From Planctomycetota bacterium (GTDB taxonomy: Bacteria; Planctomycetota; UBA8742; SKZP01; JAIOTL01), in the NCBI GenBank assembly GCA_021106775.1, contig JAIOTL010000092.1:1-42031 (forward strand): a stretch of 42,031 nucleotides of DNA. The letters run 5' to 3'. Below are positions 8,572 to 15,902 of the stretch, piece after piece. Below the pieces are notes generated by a model. It was not told where the DNA came from, searched no databases, and saw only the letters and a list, made by a program, of their open reading frames with translations. Numbering within the stretch: position 1 is the first letter of the stretch; every line of letters begins with the position of its first letter. The position numbers and the translations under genes were made by a program.

Positions 8572-10191
8572 ATGAAAAAAAACGTGCAAAACAAGAAAAC
8601 CGAGATTTTACTTTCGGAAAAGCTGCTGCCGATGTTCTGGATGCAAAGTCTACGTTTCAGCGTATTTAGGGCGTTTGAGCCGCGAACGGACTTGAGAGAT
8701 ATGCGTTTTGCGGCTGCAGTATTTCTGAAGCTGCGGGATTTCGGGGTCAGCGGGATTTTGTATGTTTTTGTCTATGATTTTGTGCGGATTCTGAGAAATA
8801 TTGACAGAATGCTTAATTATAGATTTGCTCAGGATTTCAAGCCGTTGAAATTTAGCGATGCTGTATTTTCCGAGAAATACGAACGCGATTGCATCAGTGT
8901 TTTCAGGAATTCGCGTGATTTCCAGAAAATTCGCATGCTTTTTACATATGAAAAAAATGATATTTGCAGGTTTGCGATTTTTTTTGAGCAGCTTTTTGCT
9001 GGTTTCAAGAATTTTGCAAGCTTTGAGTTTTTCGCGCCTGAGTACGAATTATCAAATCTTGAGTATGATTTTTCACAAATAATGCAAAAAGCTGAAACTT
9101 TCGATTTCAACATGATGAAAACGTCTGAAGACCTTGGATTCACAACAGATTTGAAAAAATACTATCTTGAAACGCTGGAATTTCTCCTGCTACGGTTCAA
9201 AAAAACACAGAATTTACTTCAAAATTCAGAATCGATGACGCCGGTAACGCAGTATTCTCCTAATTCCGAAATGCTTAACGAGCTGAAACACGCAGATTTA
9301 TTCATCAAAAAGTCAGTTCGCACACAAAAACGTCTGATTCAGGACATCGCAATAAATTTAACTGCTGTAAACCTCGATGAAATCAAGCCCGACGAGCATA
9401 CTCAAGATTTTGTTGAAGCGGACGATGCATTTTATTATCCTCAAGGTGGTGTCAGCGAACTCACGCGCAAGGGGAGTTTCGAGACTATACTGCCCTCAGA
9501 GCTTGCATTTATTGACGAGAAAGTGGACGATACACCGAAATCCCCCGATTTATTTACCCTGAGGTATGCTGAGAACGAGATTTTATACTTTCAGCGCGAC
9601 AACGGATACATCAGGCGCAAACAATATGCTGTGAACTTTGTGCTATGGGATTTCGCTTCTTTCCGCTGTCGACTCGACGGATTCGACCACGGGCTTGACA
9701 TCTACCTCGAATCAGCACTTTATCGCTTCGCAAATCTACTGATTCAATTTCTCGACAGCCAGGGATTAAACCTGCGTTTTCGCTGGCTTTTCAACAACCG
9801 CGAGCAGATTATTGAAACTCCTGAACTTTTCAGCATCATGTTTTATGAGGATGAAAAACTCGGGATATTTGAGTCAATCAAGCACGAAAAGCCTGATGAA
9901 ATCGTCAATTGCATTAATGCTAGCACTCATTTTGACCGTTGGATTATCATTTTACCGCCCATTCATGTTGCTCCGCAATTCTCTGATTTTGCAAGCGTTT
10001 ACGATGATTTTAACGATAAATCGCGCGTGCATATCGTAAAATTTCGAAAGAAAGTACCATTGTCAGAAATTTTACCGCAGAAGCAGTATCAAAACTATAC
10101 TGAGCTTAGAATCCCAACAGAAATCGAAAAGGATAAGCAATTGCGAATTTTCGATGATTTTGTGAAATTGCTGTTTAGTATCGTGATTTGA
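8572..10191 (+). CDS. unknown protein with possible degenerate VWA-like C-terminal domain
   Basis: 539 residues from the ATG at 8572; frames further upstream would overlap the divergent aminotransferase gene. No signal peptide or membrane helix is seen. Residues 1-280 are helical and rich in Phe and Arg. At 290-310 a striking motif PQGGVSELTRKGSFE is followed by ILPSELAFID and then LRYAENEILYFQRD. Next comes a strand-helix-strand series (YAVNFVLWDFASF, then YLESALYRFANLLIQFLDSQ, then LNLRFRWLF) that could be the start of a von Willebrand A fold whose metal site DxSxS has decayed to DFASF. The GG-S-RGS-SEL pattern resembles, from memory, proteins of MoxR-associated VWA systems, but no MoxR ATPase is present here. 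A transporter gene follows after 7 bp. Confidence 0.7.
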   Translation: MKKNVQNKKTEILLSEKLLPMFWMQSLRFSVFRAFEPRTDLRDMRFAAAVFLKLRDFGVSGILYVFVYDFVRILRNIDRMLNYRFAQDFKPLKFSDAVFSEKYERDCISVFRNSRDFQKIRMLFTYEKNDICRFAIFFEQLFAGFKNFASFEFFAPEYELSNLEYDFSQIMQKAETFDFNMMKTSEDLGFTTDLKKYYLETLEFLLLRFKKTQNLLQNSESMTPVTQYSPNSEMLNELKHADLFIKKSVRTQKRLIQDIAINLTAVNLDEIKPDEHTQDFVEADDAFYYPQGGVSELTRKGSFETILPSELAFIDEKVDDTPKSPDLFTLRYAENEILYFQRDNGYIRRKQYAVNFVLWDFASFRCRLDGFDHGLDIYLESALYRFANLLIQFLDSQGLNLRFRWLFNNREQIIETPELFSIMFYEDEKLGIFESIKHEKPDEIVNCINASTHFDRWIIILPPIHVAPQFSDFASVYDDFNDKSRVHIVKFRKKVPLSEILPQKQYQNYTELRIPTEIEKDKQLRIFDDFVKLLFSIVI

Positions 10192-10198
10192 GAGGTTT

Positions 10199-11140
10199 AT
10201 GAAGCACGGAAAGTCAACAGGCTTGTTATTTGCTACGTTCAGCGGATTGCTGTTTGGCACTGCATCGATTCTAATACGTTTTGCAGGTTCGCTGGACTCT
10301 TTTCTCATCTCCGCCCTACGCCTGACAATCGGCGCATGCGTCGTACTATTATTTATTCTCGTCAAATCGTTGATTCAGGAAAAACGGCTGGGATTCCCGA
10401 AAATGCTCCACCTCAAAAGCGTGGTATTTCTCAGCATAATTAGCGGGGTGCATTTTCTCAGCTTTGTAATTGCGATGAAAACGGGTGTCATCTTGCGCGC
10501 GCTCATAATTGTCAACAGTGCACCGGTGCTTGTTCTTGTTATCAAAACATTTCTCATGCGAAAAATTCCCTCAAGGATTGAAATTGTTGCAATTATGCTT
10601 GCGTTTACAGGAATCGCAATACTTGTTACAAAGGGAAAATTCAACACAGTTTTTCTGGGTGAAAACCTTCTCATGACTGATTTCTGGGCGTTCATCTGCG
10701 CAATATCATATGCAGCATACATAATTTGGGCTTCAGAATCGCGTAAAACAAGGGCTTCCTCAGATATCATGTTCGTGTTTTTCCTAAGCGGTGCACTCCT
10801 TCTCTGGATTGTGTTTGCAGCCAAGCAGTCTTTTTTCGGATATGCAGAATCAAGCATAAATACGTGGTCGACACTTAATTTTAACGAAAACCTTATCTAT
10901 GTTCTGCTTTTAGGCGTTATTCCAACAGGCATCGGGCATTTTATGTTCAATTTCAGCTTTCGATTTATGCCTGTCCTCACAACCGCGACAATTACTGTTC
11001 TTGAGCCTGTAACCGGCGGAATATATGCTGCCATCCTATTCCCTAACCAAACTCTCGAGCCGATTCAATACTGCGGAATCGCACTGAGTCTAGCAGGTCT
11101 GATAATAATTTCTCTCGTTCCAGCAAAAAAGCCCGATTAA
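10199..11140 (+). CDS. EamA/DMT-family transporter
   Basis: 313 residues with about ten hydrophobic helices in two similar halves, the layout of EamA-type drug/metabolite transporters. The first half opens with GLLFATFSGLLFGTASILIR and the second has GVIPTGIGHFMFNFSFRF followed by ATITVLEPVTGGIYAAILF, which is typical of the second EamA repeat. These inner-membrane carriers export amino acids, nucleotides or other small metabolites; the substrate cannot be read from sequence. The ATG is 7 bp after the preceding stop and uses GAGAGG overlapping that stop, so translation is probably coupled to the upstream gene. Confidence 0.9.
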   Translation: MKHGKSTGLLFATFSGLLFGTASILIRFAGSLDSFLISALRLTIGACVVLLFILVKSLIQEKRLGFPKMLHLKSVVFLSIISGVHFLSFVIAMKTGVILRALIIVNSAPVLVLVIKTFLMRKIPSRIEIVAIMLAFTGIAILVTKGKFNTVFLGENLLMTDFWAFICAISYAAYIIWASESRKTRASSDIMFVFFLSGALLLWIVFAAKQSFFGYAESSINTWSTLNFNENLIYVLLLGVIPTGIGHFMFNFSFRFMPVLTTATITVLEPVTGGIYAAILFPNQTLEPIQYCGIALSLAGLIIISLVPAKKPD

Positions 11141-11202
11141 CTAAAGACTTTCAAGTGCAGGTGGAATTTGATTTAATATTCAGAAAATATTCGAGGAATT
11201 TT

Positions 11203-11583
11203 ATGTCCAAGAAAAACCCGACAAAAGCTGATGGAAAGAAGAATAAACCTGAAAAACTTCTTATCTCCACGGATACAAAGATTGGAGACGTAACAACGTT
11301 TTATCAGGAGCTTTACTTCAAGGAACTTTCGCAGAACATTATTACATCGGAGAACAAGAAACAACGAAAAGTTGAACTTACCGAGAAGTTCAAGCAGATG
11401 GAGCAAGTGTTTGCTGAGCTTAATCTGAAATGCTTTAAATGCGACGCTGCAACCACTGAAACATTTGCTGAGGGTGCCGAATTACACCCGTTCGATGCCA
11501 ATGAAGTCGTGAAAACACTGAACGAGAAGCTCATGCTGGATATGTCACTTCTAAAAGTTAAACAAATCGAAGATAAAAAATAG
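11203..11583 (+). CDS. small hypothetical protein
   Basis: 126 residues from the ATG at 11203, 5 bases after GAGGA; an upstream start at 11155 has no such site. The N-terminus is Lys-rich and disordered (MSKKNPTKADGKKNKPEK). The remainder is helical, with two nearby cysteines (CFKCD) about residue 80-84 and a polar C-terminus. No signal peptide or membrane helix is present. I do not recognise the family. It sits 9 bp before the prepilin peptidase gene, so co-expression is likely, but a role in pilus assembly is only a guess. Confidence 0.75.
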   Translation: MSKKNPTKADGKKNKPEKLLISTDTKIGDVTTFYQELYFKELSQNIITSENKKQRKVELTEKFKQMEQVFAELNLKCFKCDAATTETFAEGAELHPFDANEVVKTLNEKLMLDMSLLKVKQIEDKK

Positions 11584-11592
11584 GAGAAAACT

Positions 11593-12669
11593 GTGCAAGA
11601 TATACTGGAATTTGTGCCGCATTCCGCACTTTTAGTAATATTTTTCGTACTGGGTTCGTTTTTCGGCTCATTTCTTAACGTTGTGATCTACCGACTTCCC
11701 CGCAGATGTATGACTATCGCCAAGCCAAGCGGTTCATTCTGTCCGAAATGTAAACATAAAATCAGATGGTTCGATAATATTCCGATTCTTTCATACATCT
11801 TTCTGGGCGGGAAATGTAGAGACTGCAAGGCTAAGATTTCGTTCAGGTATCCGCTGGTTGAGTTCATCATGGGTATGTTTTTTATGATATTTCTATGGCA
11901 GGACATTCTGTTTTTCGAGCCAGCACTCGTTAATTACACGCATTTTCTACTTTTGTTGTCGCATCTCGTTGCAGCATTTATTCTCGTTGCAATTGCGTTT
12001 ATCGATTTTGATTTAATGATAATTCCTGACTCGCTGTCAATTGGTGGAGCGATAATTTTGTTGGTTTTTGCGTTTTTGAATCCGTTGCACGGCGGATTCA
12101 TGCCTAACGATTCAAAAATGATTATTCGCGAGAAAGGCAATCCAATTTTTGGACATATGAGGATTCGAGAGGCAAACCCACAACTTCGTGCGAAGCTAAT
12201 AAATCAGGGTCCATTCAAACCCTCGCAACAGGCAGAAATAAATAAAACAACCAACTTGAAAACCAATAATAATAATGAAAATGCTTGTTTTGCAATCGAT
12301 GAGCGCAACTGGGCTACTTTTTTCAACGCACTTTTCAGCGCGATTGTTGGAGCAACCGGGCTTTTTGTACTAAGCATATTAATGACGCTTGTTTTTTTGA
12401 AGAAAGCGAGGCAATACGGCGGTGGGATGGCACTTGGCATTGGTGATGTGAAACTTTATCTACTTTTCGGTGCGATGCTTGGCTGGCCTGCACTTCCGAT
12501 GATTCTTATACTTGGGAGCTTTATCGGTGTACTTTTCGGCGTCCCGCTCATGCTTACAAAATCAAAGCATGTTATTCCGTTTGGACCGTCGCTTGTAACA
12601 GCAGCGATGATTATCCTCATATTTTACGGACCGATTTTGCGCTTTTTCGCAGATTATTTCACACCTTAA
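11593..12669 (+). CDS. pilD: prepilin peptidase / type IV leader peptidase (A24A)
   Basis: 358 residues starting with GTG, 6 bases after AGGAG. This integral membrane aspartyl protease cleaves, and usually N-methylates, type IV prepilins and type II secretion pseudopilins. Residues 20-36 carry LGSFFGSFLNVVIYRLP and the cytoplasmic methylase-type loop has two zinc pairs, C50-x2-C53 and C75-x2-C78. The aspartate motifs are IDFDLMIIPD (137-146) and GIGD (282-285). About 85 residues between them (164-248) are a hydrophilic insert with an Asn-rich run, longer than the short loop usual in this family. No pilin or secretion genes are next to it in the window, so the target is elsewhere. Confidence 0.93.
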   Translation: MQDILEFVPHSALLVIFFVLGSFFGSFLNVVIYRLPRRCMTIAKPSGSFCPKCKHKIRWFDNIPILSYIFLGGKCRDCKAKISFRYPLVEFIMGMFFMIFLWQDILFFEPALVNYTHFLLLLSHLVAAFILVAIAFIDFDLMIIPDSLSIGGAIILLVFAFLNPLHGGFMPNDSKMIIREKGNPIFGHMRIREANPQLRAKLINQGPFKPSQQAEINKTTNLKTNNNNENACFAIDERNWATFFNALFSAIVGATGLFVLSILMTLVFLKKARQYGGGMALGIGDVKLYLLFGAMLGWPALPMILILGSFIGVLFGVPLMLTKSKHVIPFGPSLVTAAMIILIFYGPILRFFADYFTP

Positions 12670-12830
12670 CTGACTGTTGAAAAAGTCATTCAAGTTGAAA
12701 TTGTTTCTTTTTCCGATTTTGCTGTGTCACTATAACCCGCTATATTGCTGAATATGGCTTTGCTTCTCGCTCCATGAAACTCGAAAAAATATTCCAATTT
12801 CATTCATAAAGCACTTTATCACCAGTCAGT
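12669..12830. mobile_element. MITE-like element with imperfect terminal inverted repeats
   Basis: ACTGACTGTTGA at 12669-12680 is matched in inverted form by TCACCAGTCAGT at 12819-12830 (11 of 12 bases). The left end continues as AAAAAGTC, a pattern seen at the ends of some insertion sequences. The 162 bp carry no gene. The left end starts on the last base of the prepilin peptidase stop codon. No target-site duplication is obvious. Confidence 0.4.
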
Positions 12831-12901
12831 AAAAAAATAATGCAATAAAATTGCATTTTGTCGTATCATGGACGTATATTTGGCGTTTCAGCGAGGGCTT
12901 T

Positions 12902-13303
12902 ATGGCACAGAAGAAAAAAAAGAAAAAGAAGAAAATGCGTTTTGGGCTTGATCAATCAAAGTCTCAGCGCGAAAAAGAGAAAAAGGCAAAGAAGGATAAA
13001 CGAGACAGTACATTTTTCTTCTTATTCATGATTGTTGCATTGGCGACCTTGCTAATTGTATTTGTTGTTATGCCGGCGGTCTTCGGTGATGATGACGAGG
13101 GCGAGGAAAAGAAGCAAGGAGTAGAAAAGACGGAACCAACCGATGAATCTGAGGCAAAGAAAAAATCGAAACCTGCTGAAAAAGATGATGCTAATGAGAA
13201 GAAAGGCACACAAACGCAGGAAGCAGCTGATGATTTTGATGCGAAGGACGGAACGAAAACCACCGAAAATGCTGATGATGCTGAAAAACCGGTTGAACGG
13301 TAG
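12902..13303 (+). CDS. Lys-rich single-span membrane protein with acidic tail
   Basis: 133 residues from the ATG at 12902, which follows GAGGG by 4 bases; the frame is open upstream but without a ribosome site. The N-terminus has eight consecutive lysines and remains strongly basic to residue 35. A single membrane helix covers about 37-60 (FFFLFMIVALATLLIVFVVM). After it comes a 70-residue tail made almost only of Glu, Asp, Lys, Thr and Ala. The basic side should be cytoplasmic by the positive-inside rule and the acidic tail periplasmic. The polylysine codons are near-pure A runs and could be prone to slippage. I do not recognise a family. Its TAG stop lies inside the following palindromic repeat. 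Confidence 0.7.
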   Translation: MAQKKKKKKKKMRFGLDQSKSQREKEKKAKKDKRDSTFFFLFMIVALATLLIVFVVMPAVFGDDDEGEEKKQGVEKTEPTDESEAKKKSKPAEKDDANEKKGTQTQEAADDFDAKDGTKTTENADDAEKPVER

Positions 13304-13368
13304 GACAGGCATCTTGCCTGTCATTGATGAAGATGTTCGTAGGGAGACAGGCAGGGATGCCTGTCCTA
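13301..13368. repeat. palindromic repeat of the ACAGGCATC...GCCTGT type
   Basis: Perfect 12-base inverted ends, TAGGACAGGCAT at 13301-13312 and ATGCCTGTCCTA at 13357-13368, each forming part of its own small hairpin. Related copies are at 18863, 29496 and 37323. The first three bases are the stop codon of the upstream gene. It fills the 79 bp between converging genes. Confidence 0.8.
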
Positions 13369-13382
13369 CCAAGTATCTGAGA

Positions 13383-14207
13383 TTATTCTTTGCTATGTTC
13401 AGAATTTTCGAAAATCTTCGAAAAATCGCGATTTAGAATAAGCTTTAGTGTTGATTTATCCTTGCTTTTAGATGATCGCACCAACTCGAAGTATGTAATT
13501 CCCTTATGTTCGCGCGAATATGTTATTTTACCGATGAATTCAAGTCTGACACCAATACCTTTTTTCCCCAGAATTATACCGCTCATGCTCCAGTTAAACA
13601 AAAGTTTCACGTTTTGCTCAGTGCTTTCCGTTATTTTTGTTGATATTACTGACTTATCAGGAACAATCCCAAGCTGAGTCAGGAAACTCCTCATAATCCG
13701 CTCTTTACGCTCAACTAACTCAACCCGTTGAAATCTCCCGTCAGAATTCACACTTTCAGGCATGAAAATATGCTCAAAACCCGTAAGACGCAACCCCACC
13801 GAGTATTTCTCATCAACGGGATTCCCATCAACAGTAGGAATGCTGTCAGGCATGAAAATTATCGTTTTTCCCTGAAATGTCCCCGAACCCTTCAAACTCC
13901 TCTGCCCGGAAACCTCGAAAAATGATTCTTCGTACTTACGCCTGCCTGCAACCGGTATGCCGTCAGAGTTCAGCGCATCAATCAGCGTGAAATATCGGTC
14001 ATATTTGTAAATCTTGATTGCACCATCGGCAGTTTCTTCTTCCGTAAGCATGGCTCGAGTAGTTAGATATGATTGTCCCACAGAATAAGCAATTGCGAGG
14101 ATTTCAACATTATCAGAAACAGCATCACCCAAATTATCAGCGGTGCTACATCCAAGAAATATGCAGAACCCAAATAACGCCAGAATCAGCTTATTTCTCA
14201 TCAACAT
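13383..14207 (-). CDS. lipoprotein of unknown function
   Basis: 274 residues from the ATG at 14207, 5 bases after GGAAGGG; an upstream in-frame start would lie deeper inside rsmD and has no such site. Residues 5-19 are a hydrophobic signal segment ending FLG before Cys20, so it should be a lipoprotein. The mature part looks beta-rich with several Gly-x-Gly turns (GSGTFQGKTIIFMP, GIILGKKGIGVRLEFIGKITYS) and no catalytic motif. I do not recognise a family. The start overlaps the 3' end of rsmD by 17 bp, which points to one transcript for four genes from 15732 down. Confidence 0.8.
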   Translation of the reverse strand: MLMRNKLILALFGFCIFLGCSTADNLGDAVSDNVEILAIAYSVGQSYLTTRAMLTEEETADGAIKIYKYDRYFTLIDALNSDGIPVAGRRKYEESFFEVSGQRSLKGSGTFQGKTIIFMPDSIPTVDGNPVDEKYSVGLRLTGFEHIFMPESVNSDGRFQRVELVERKERIMRSFLTQLGIVPDKSVISTKITESTEQNVKLLFNWSMSGIILGKKGIGVRLEFIGKITYSREHKGITYFELVRSSKSKDKSTLKLILNRDFSKIFENSEHSKE

Positions 14208-14838
14208 TAAATCCCTTCCGGTACGTTGTAAGCGAGTTAATGCCATGCGTTCGCGTTTTGTGTAACTCTAATCCGTGAAGTATTGGTGGTGCATACTTTT
14301 TATGATGATGCAAGAAGAACAATGCTTTTTCCGCTAGAAACCCTTCAATTGCCAGCAGTTCATTCGTTTTGTAGATAAAAGTCATTCTATCGGGGTCGTC
14401 AAAAACTTTCATCTGTGGCGGAACTTGCGGGTCGAGGAATTTAAACGGCGGATCATACAAAACAACGTCATAAGGCGAATCATGCATGATTTCAGGTTGT
14501 GCTGCGAACACCGGCGCAACGTGAACAACCGCACTCTCAGCAATTTCCAAAGATTCCACGTTCAGCTTCAAATACTTCGCGATAAACACATTCCGTTCCG
14601 TGAAAACAACGCGCTTTGCACCTCGCGAAATTGCTTCGATATCCAGAGAACCAGTTCCTACGAATGCATCCAACACGATCATGCCCTTAATAAATTTCTG
14701 CGACTCCAGTATGTTGTAGAGAGTTTCGCGCATTGAAAGCAGCATCGGTCGAACGTCCATCGTCGGCGGAGACTGAAGTTTCCGGCTGCGCAGAGTACCT
14801 GCAATAATTTTAATGTCGCTGTCCATGTTTTTACTCAT
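14191..14838 (-). CDS. rsmD: 16S rRNA (guanine(966)-N2)-methyltransferase RsmD
   Basis: 215 residues. RsmD methylates G966 of 16S rRNA in the assembled small subunit using S-adenosylmethionine. The family signature is present in order: IIAGTLRSRKL (10-21), the RPMLLSMRETLYNIL segment (30-44) that replaces the usual RPTTDRVRETLFN, the SAM-binding loop DAFVGTGSLDIEAISRGA (57-74), and the catalytic YDPPF (128-132), which is the N6/N2-type NPPF/DPPF motif. The length is close to the family's usual 180-200. ATG overlaps the stop of the preceding gene (ATGA) and uses GAGGG 3 bases upstream. The two substitutions in the RPTTDR stretch are unusual but the core is intact. Confidence 0.9.
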   Translation of the reverse strand: MSKNMDSDIKIIAGTLRSRKLQSPPTMDVRPMLLSMRETLYNILESQKFIKGMIVLDAFVGTGSLDIEAISRGAKRVVFTERNVFIAKYLKLNVESLEIAESAVVHVAPVFAAQPEIMHDSPYDVVLYDPPFKFLDPQVPPQMKVFDDPDRMTFIYKTNELLAIEGFLAEKALFFLHHHKKYAPPILHGLELHKTRTHGINSLTTYRKGFNVDEK

Positions 14839-14996
14839 AATCCCTCAGGTTCGATAATACCAAGCATCCCGAGTATCAAGACAAAGAAATAATATAAAAC
14901 TATCAACAGCGGAATTCCGAGAAAAATCATCAATCCGATTTTTTTAACCACGGGATTTAAAACTGGTTTTTCGGCATTTGCACGACTTTTACCCAT
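14835..14996 (-). CDS. small membrane protein, 53 residues
   Basis: The ATG at 14996 lies 13 bp after the zinc-ribbon gene and gives MGKSRANAEKPVLNPVVKK followed by a long hydrophobic stretch, residues 20-47 (IGLMIFLGIPLLIVLYYFFVL), enough for one long or two short membrane helices. A longer frame upstream would overlap the preceding gene and is rejected. The stop overlaps the rsmD start by 4 bases, so translation is coupled. The family is not recognised. Confidence 0.65.
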   Translation of the reverse strand: MGKSRANAEKPVLNPVVKKIGLMIFLGIPLLIVLYYFFVLILGMLGIIEPEGL

Positions 14997-15009
14997 AACC
15001 TGTAAATCC

Positions 15010-15732
15010 TTAGTCAAACAATTTAGGAAGAAACAGTATCCTTCCGCAGGATGGGCAGGTAACAATCTCGTTGGTAGCTAGCAATTGATGGATAGTCGGA
15101 ATATTCAGCTCGTTATGACAACCGATGCAACTGCGTTTTTCATCTACACCAACAACTGCCTGACCGTTTCGCTGCTCAATCAATTTATCGAAAATCTCGG
15201 TTGTATCCACAGCGATTTCCTTGAACAATTCCGCTTTTCTCTGCTTTAGAACATCAATCTGCTTTGATAGGTTGTCAAAATTATCATCAAGCTCCTTCTT
15301 CTTTTTTGCAAGCTGTTGCTCCTGAAATTCAATTCTCTCCTTAATCAGAGGCTTACTGCCGTTAAGTGTGTCAATTTTCTCCATATGCTCAAGTTGTTGT
15401 ACCTCAAAATCATCAATATCCCTTCGGTGTTTTTCAATTGCATCCTGAAAACCCTTGTAATCCTTGTTCGATTTAGCTTCATTCTGCTTACTCTGCAATT
15501 CGCTGATTCTACGCTCGATTCCTGCAATCTCTTCTTCGCATTTCTTGATGCCGACCTGTTCAAGCTTAATTTTCGTTTCGATAGCATTCATTTCGTTGCT
15601 AACTTCGCCAAGTCTTCTTGTTGTGCTTGAAAGCTGCATCGGCAGACGGTCTTTATCCTCGCTGAGCGTCTGGATTTCGTTCTCAATCTTTTGCGCCTGA
15701 ATGAGGATTTGAATTATTTCTTTGATAATCAT
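15010..15732 (-). CDS. coiled-coil protein with C-terminal C4 zinc ribbon (CT398/DUF164 type)
   Basis: 240 residues from the ATG at 15732. A GTG 18 codons upstream is possible, but MIIKEIIQILIQAQKIENEIQ fits the usual N-terminus of the family. Residues 10-180 form a long coiled coil rich in Glu, Lys and Gln. The C-terminus carries a zinc ribbon with C202-x2-C205 (CIGCH) and C226-x2-C229 (CPSCG). Homologues such as chlamydial CT398 and H. pylori HP0958 bind sigma-54 or flagellar/secretion components and in some cases RNA; that role is family knowledge, not shown here. It is the first gene of a four-gene run with rsmD. Confidence 0.88.
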   Translation of the reverse strand: MIIKEIIQILIQAQKIENEIQTLSEDKDRLPMQLSSTTRRLGEVSNEMNAIETKIKLEQVGIKKCEEEIAGIERRISELQSKQNEAKSNKDYKGFQDAIEKHRRDIDDFEVQQLEHMEKIDTLNGSKPLIKERIEFQEQQLAKKKKELDDNFDNLSKQIDVLKQRKAELFKEIAVDTTEIFDKLIEQRNGQAVVGVDEKRSCIGCHNELNIPTIHQLLATNEIVTCPSCGRILFLPKLFD

Positions 15733-15902
15733 TGCATTACATTCGTTATAGTTTGGATAAAATAGGATATCGTTGTTTATTATCACAAAATTTAATTGTC
15801 AATGTAAAAGTATGATAATGAACTGATTCTGGAAATTCTATTAACATTACCGAGAATTAATAGTAATTACTGATATTAAAATTATGTTTACAAGGAGTTA
15901 TT

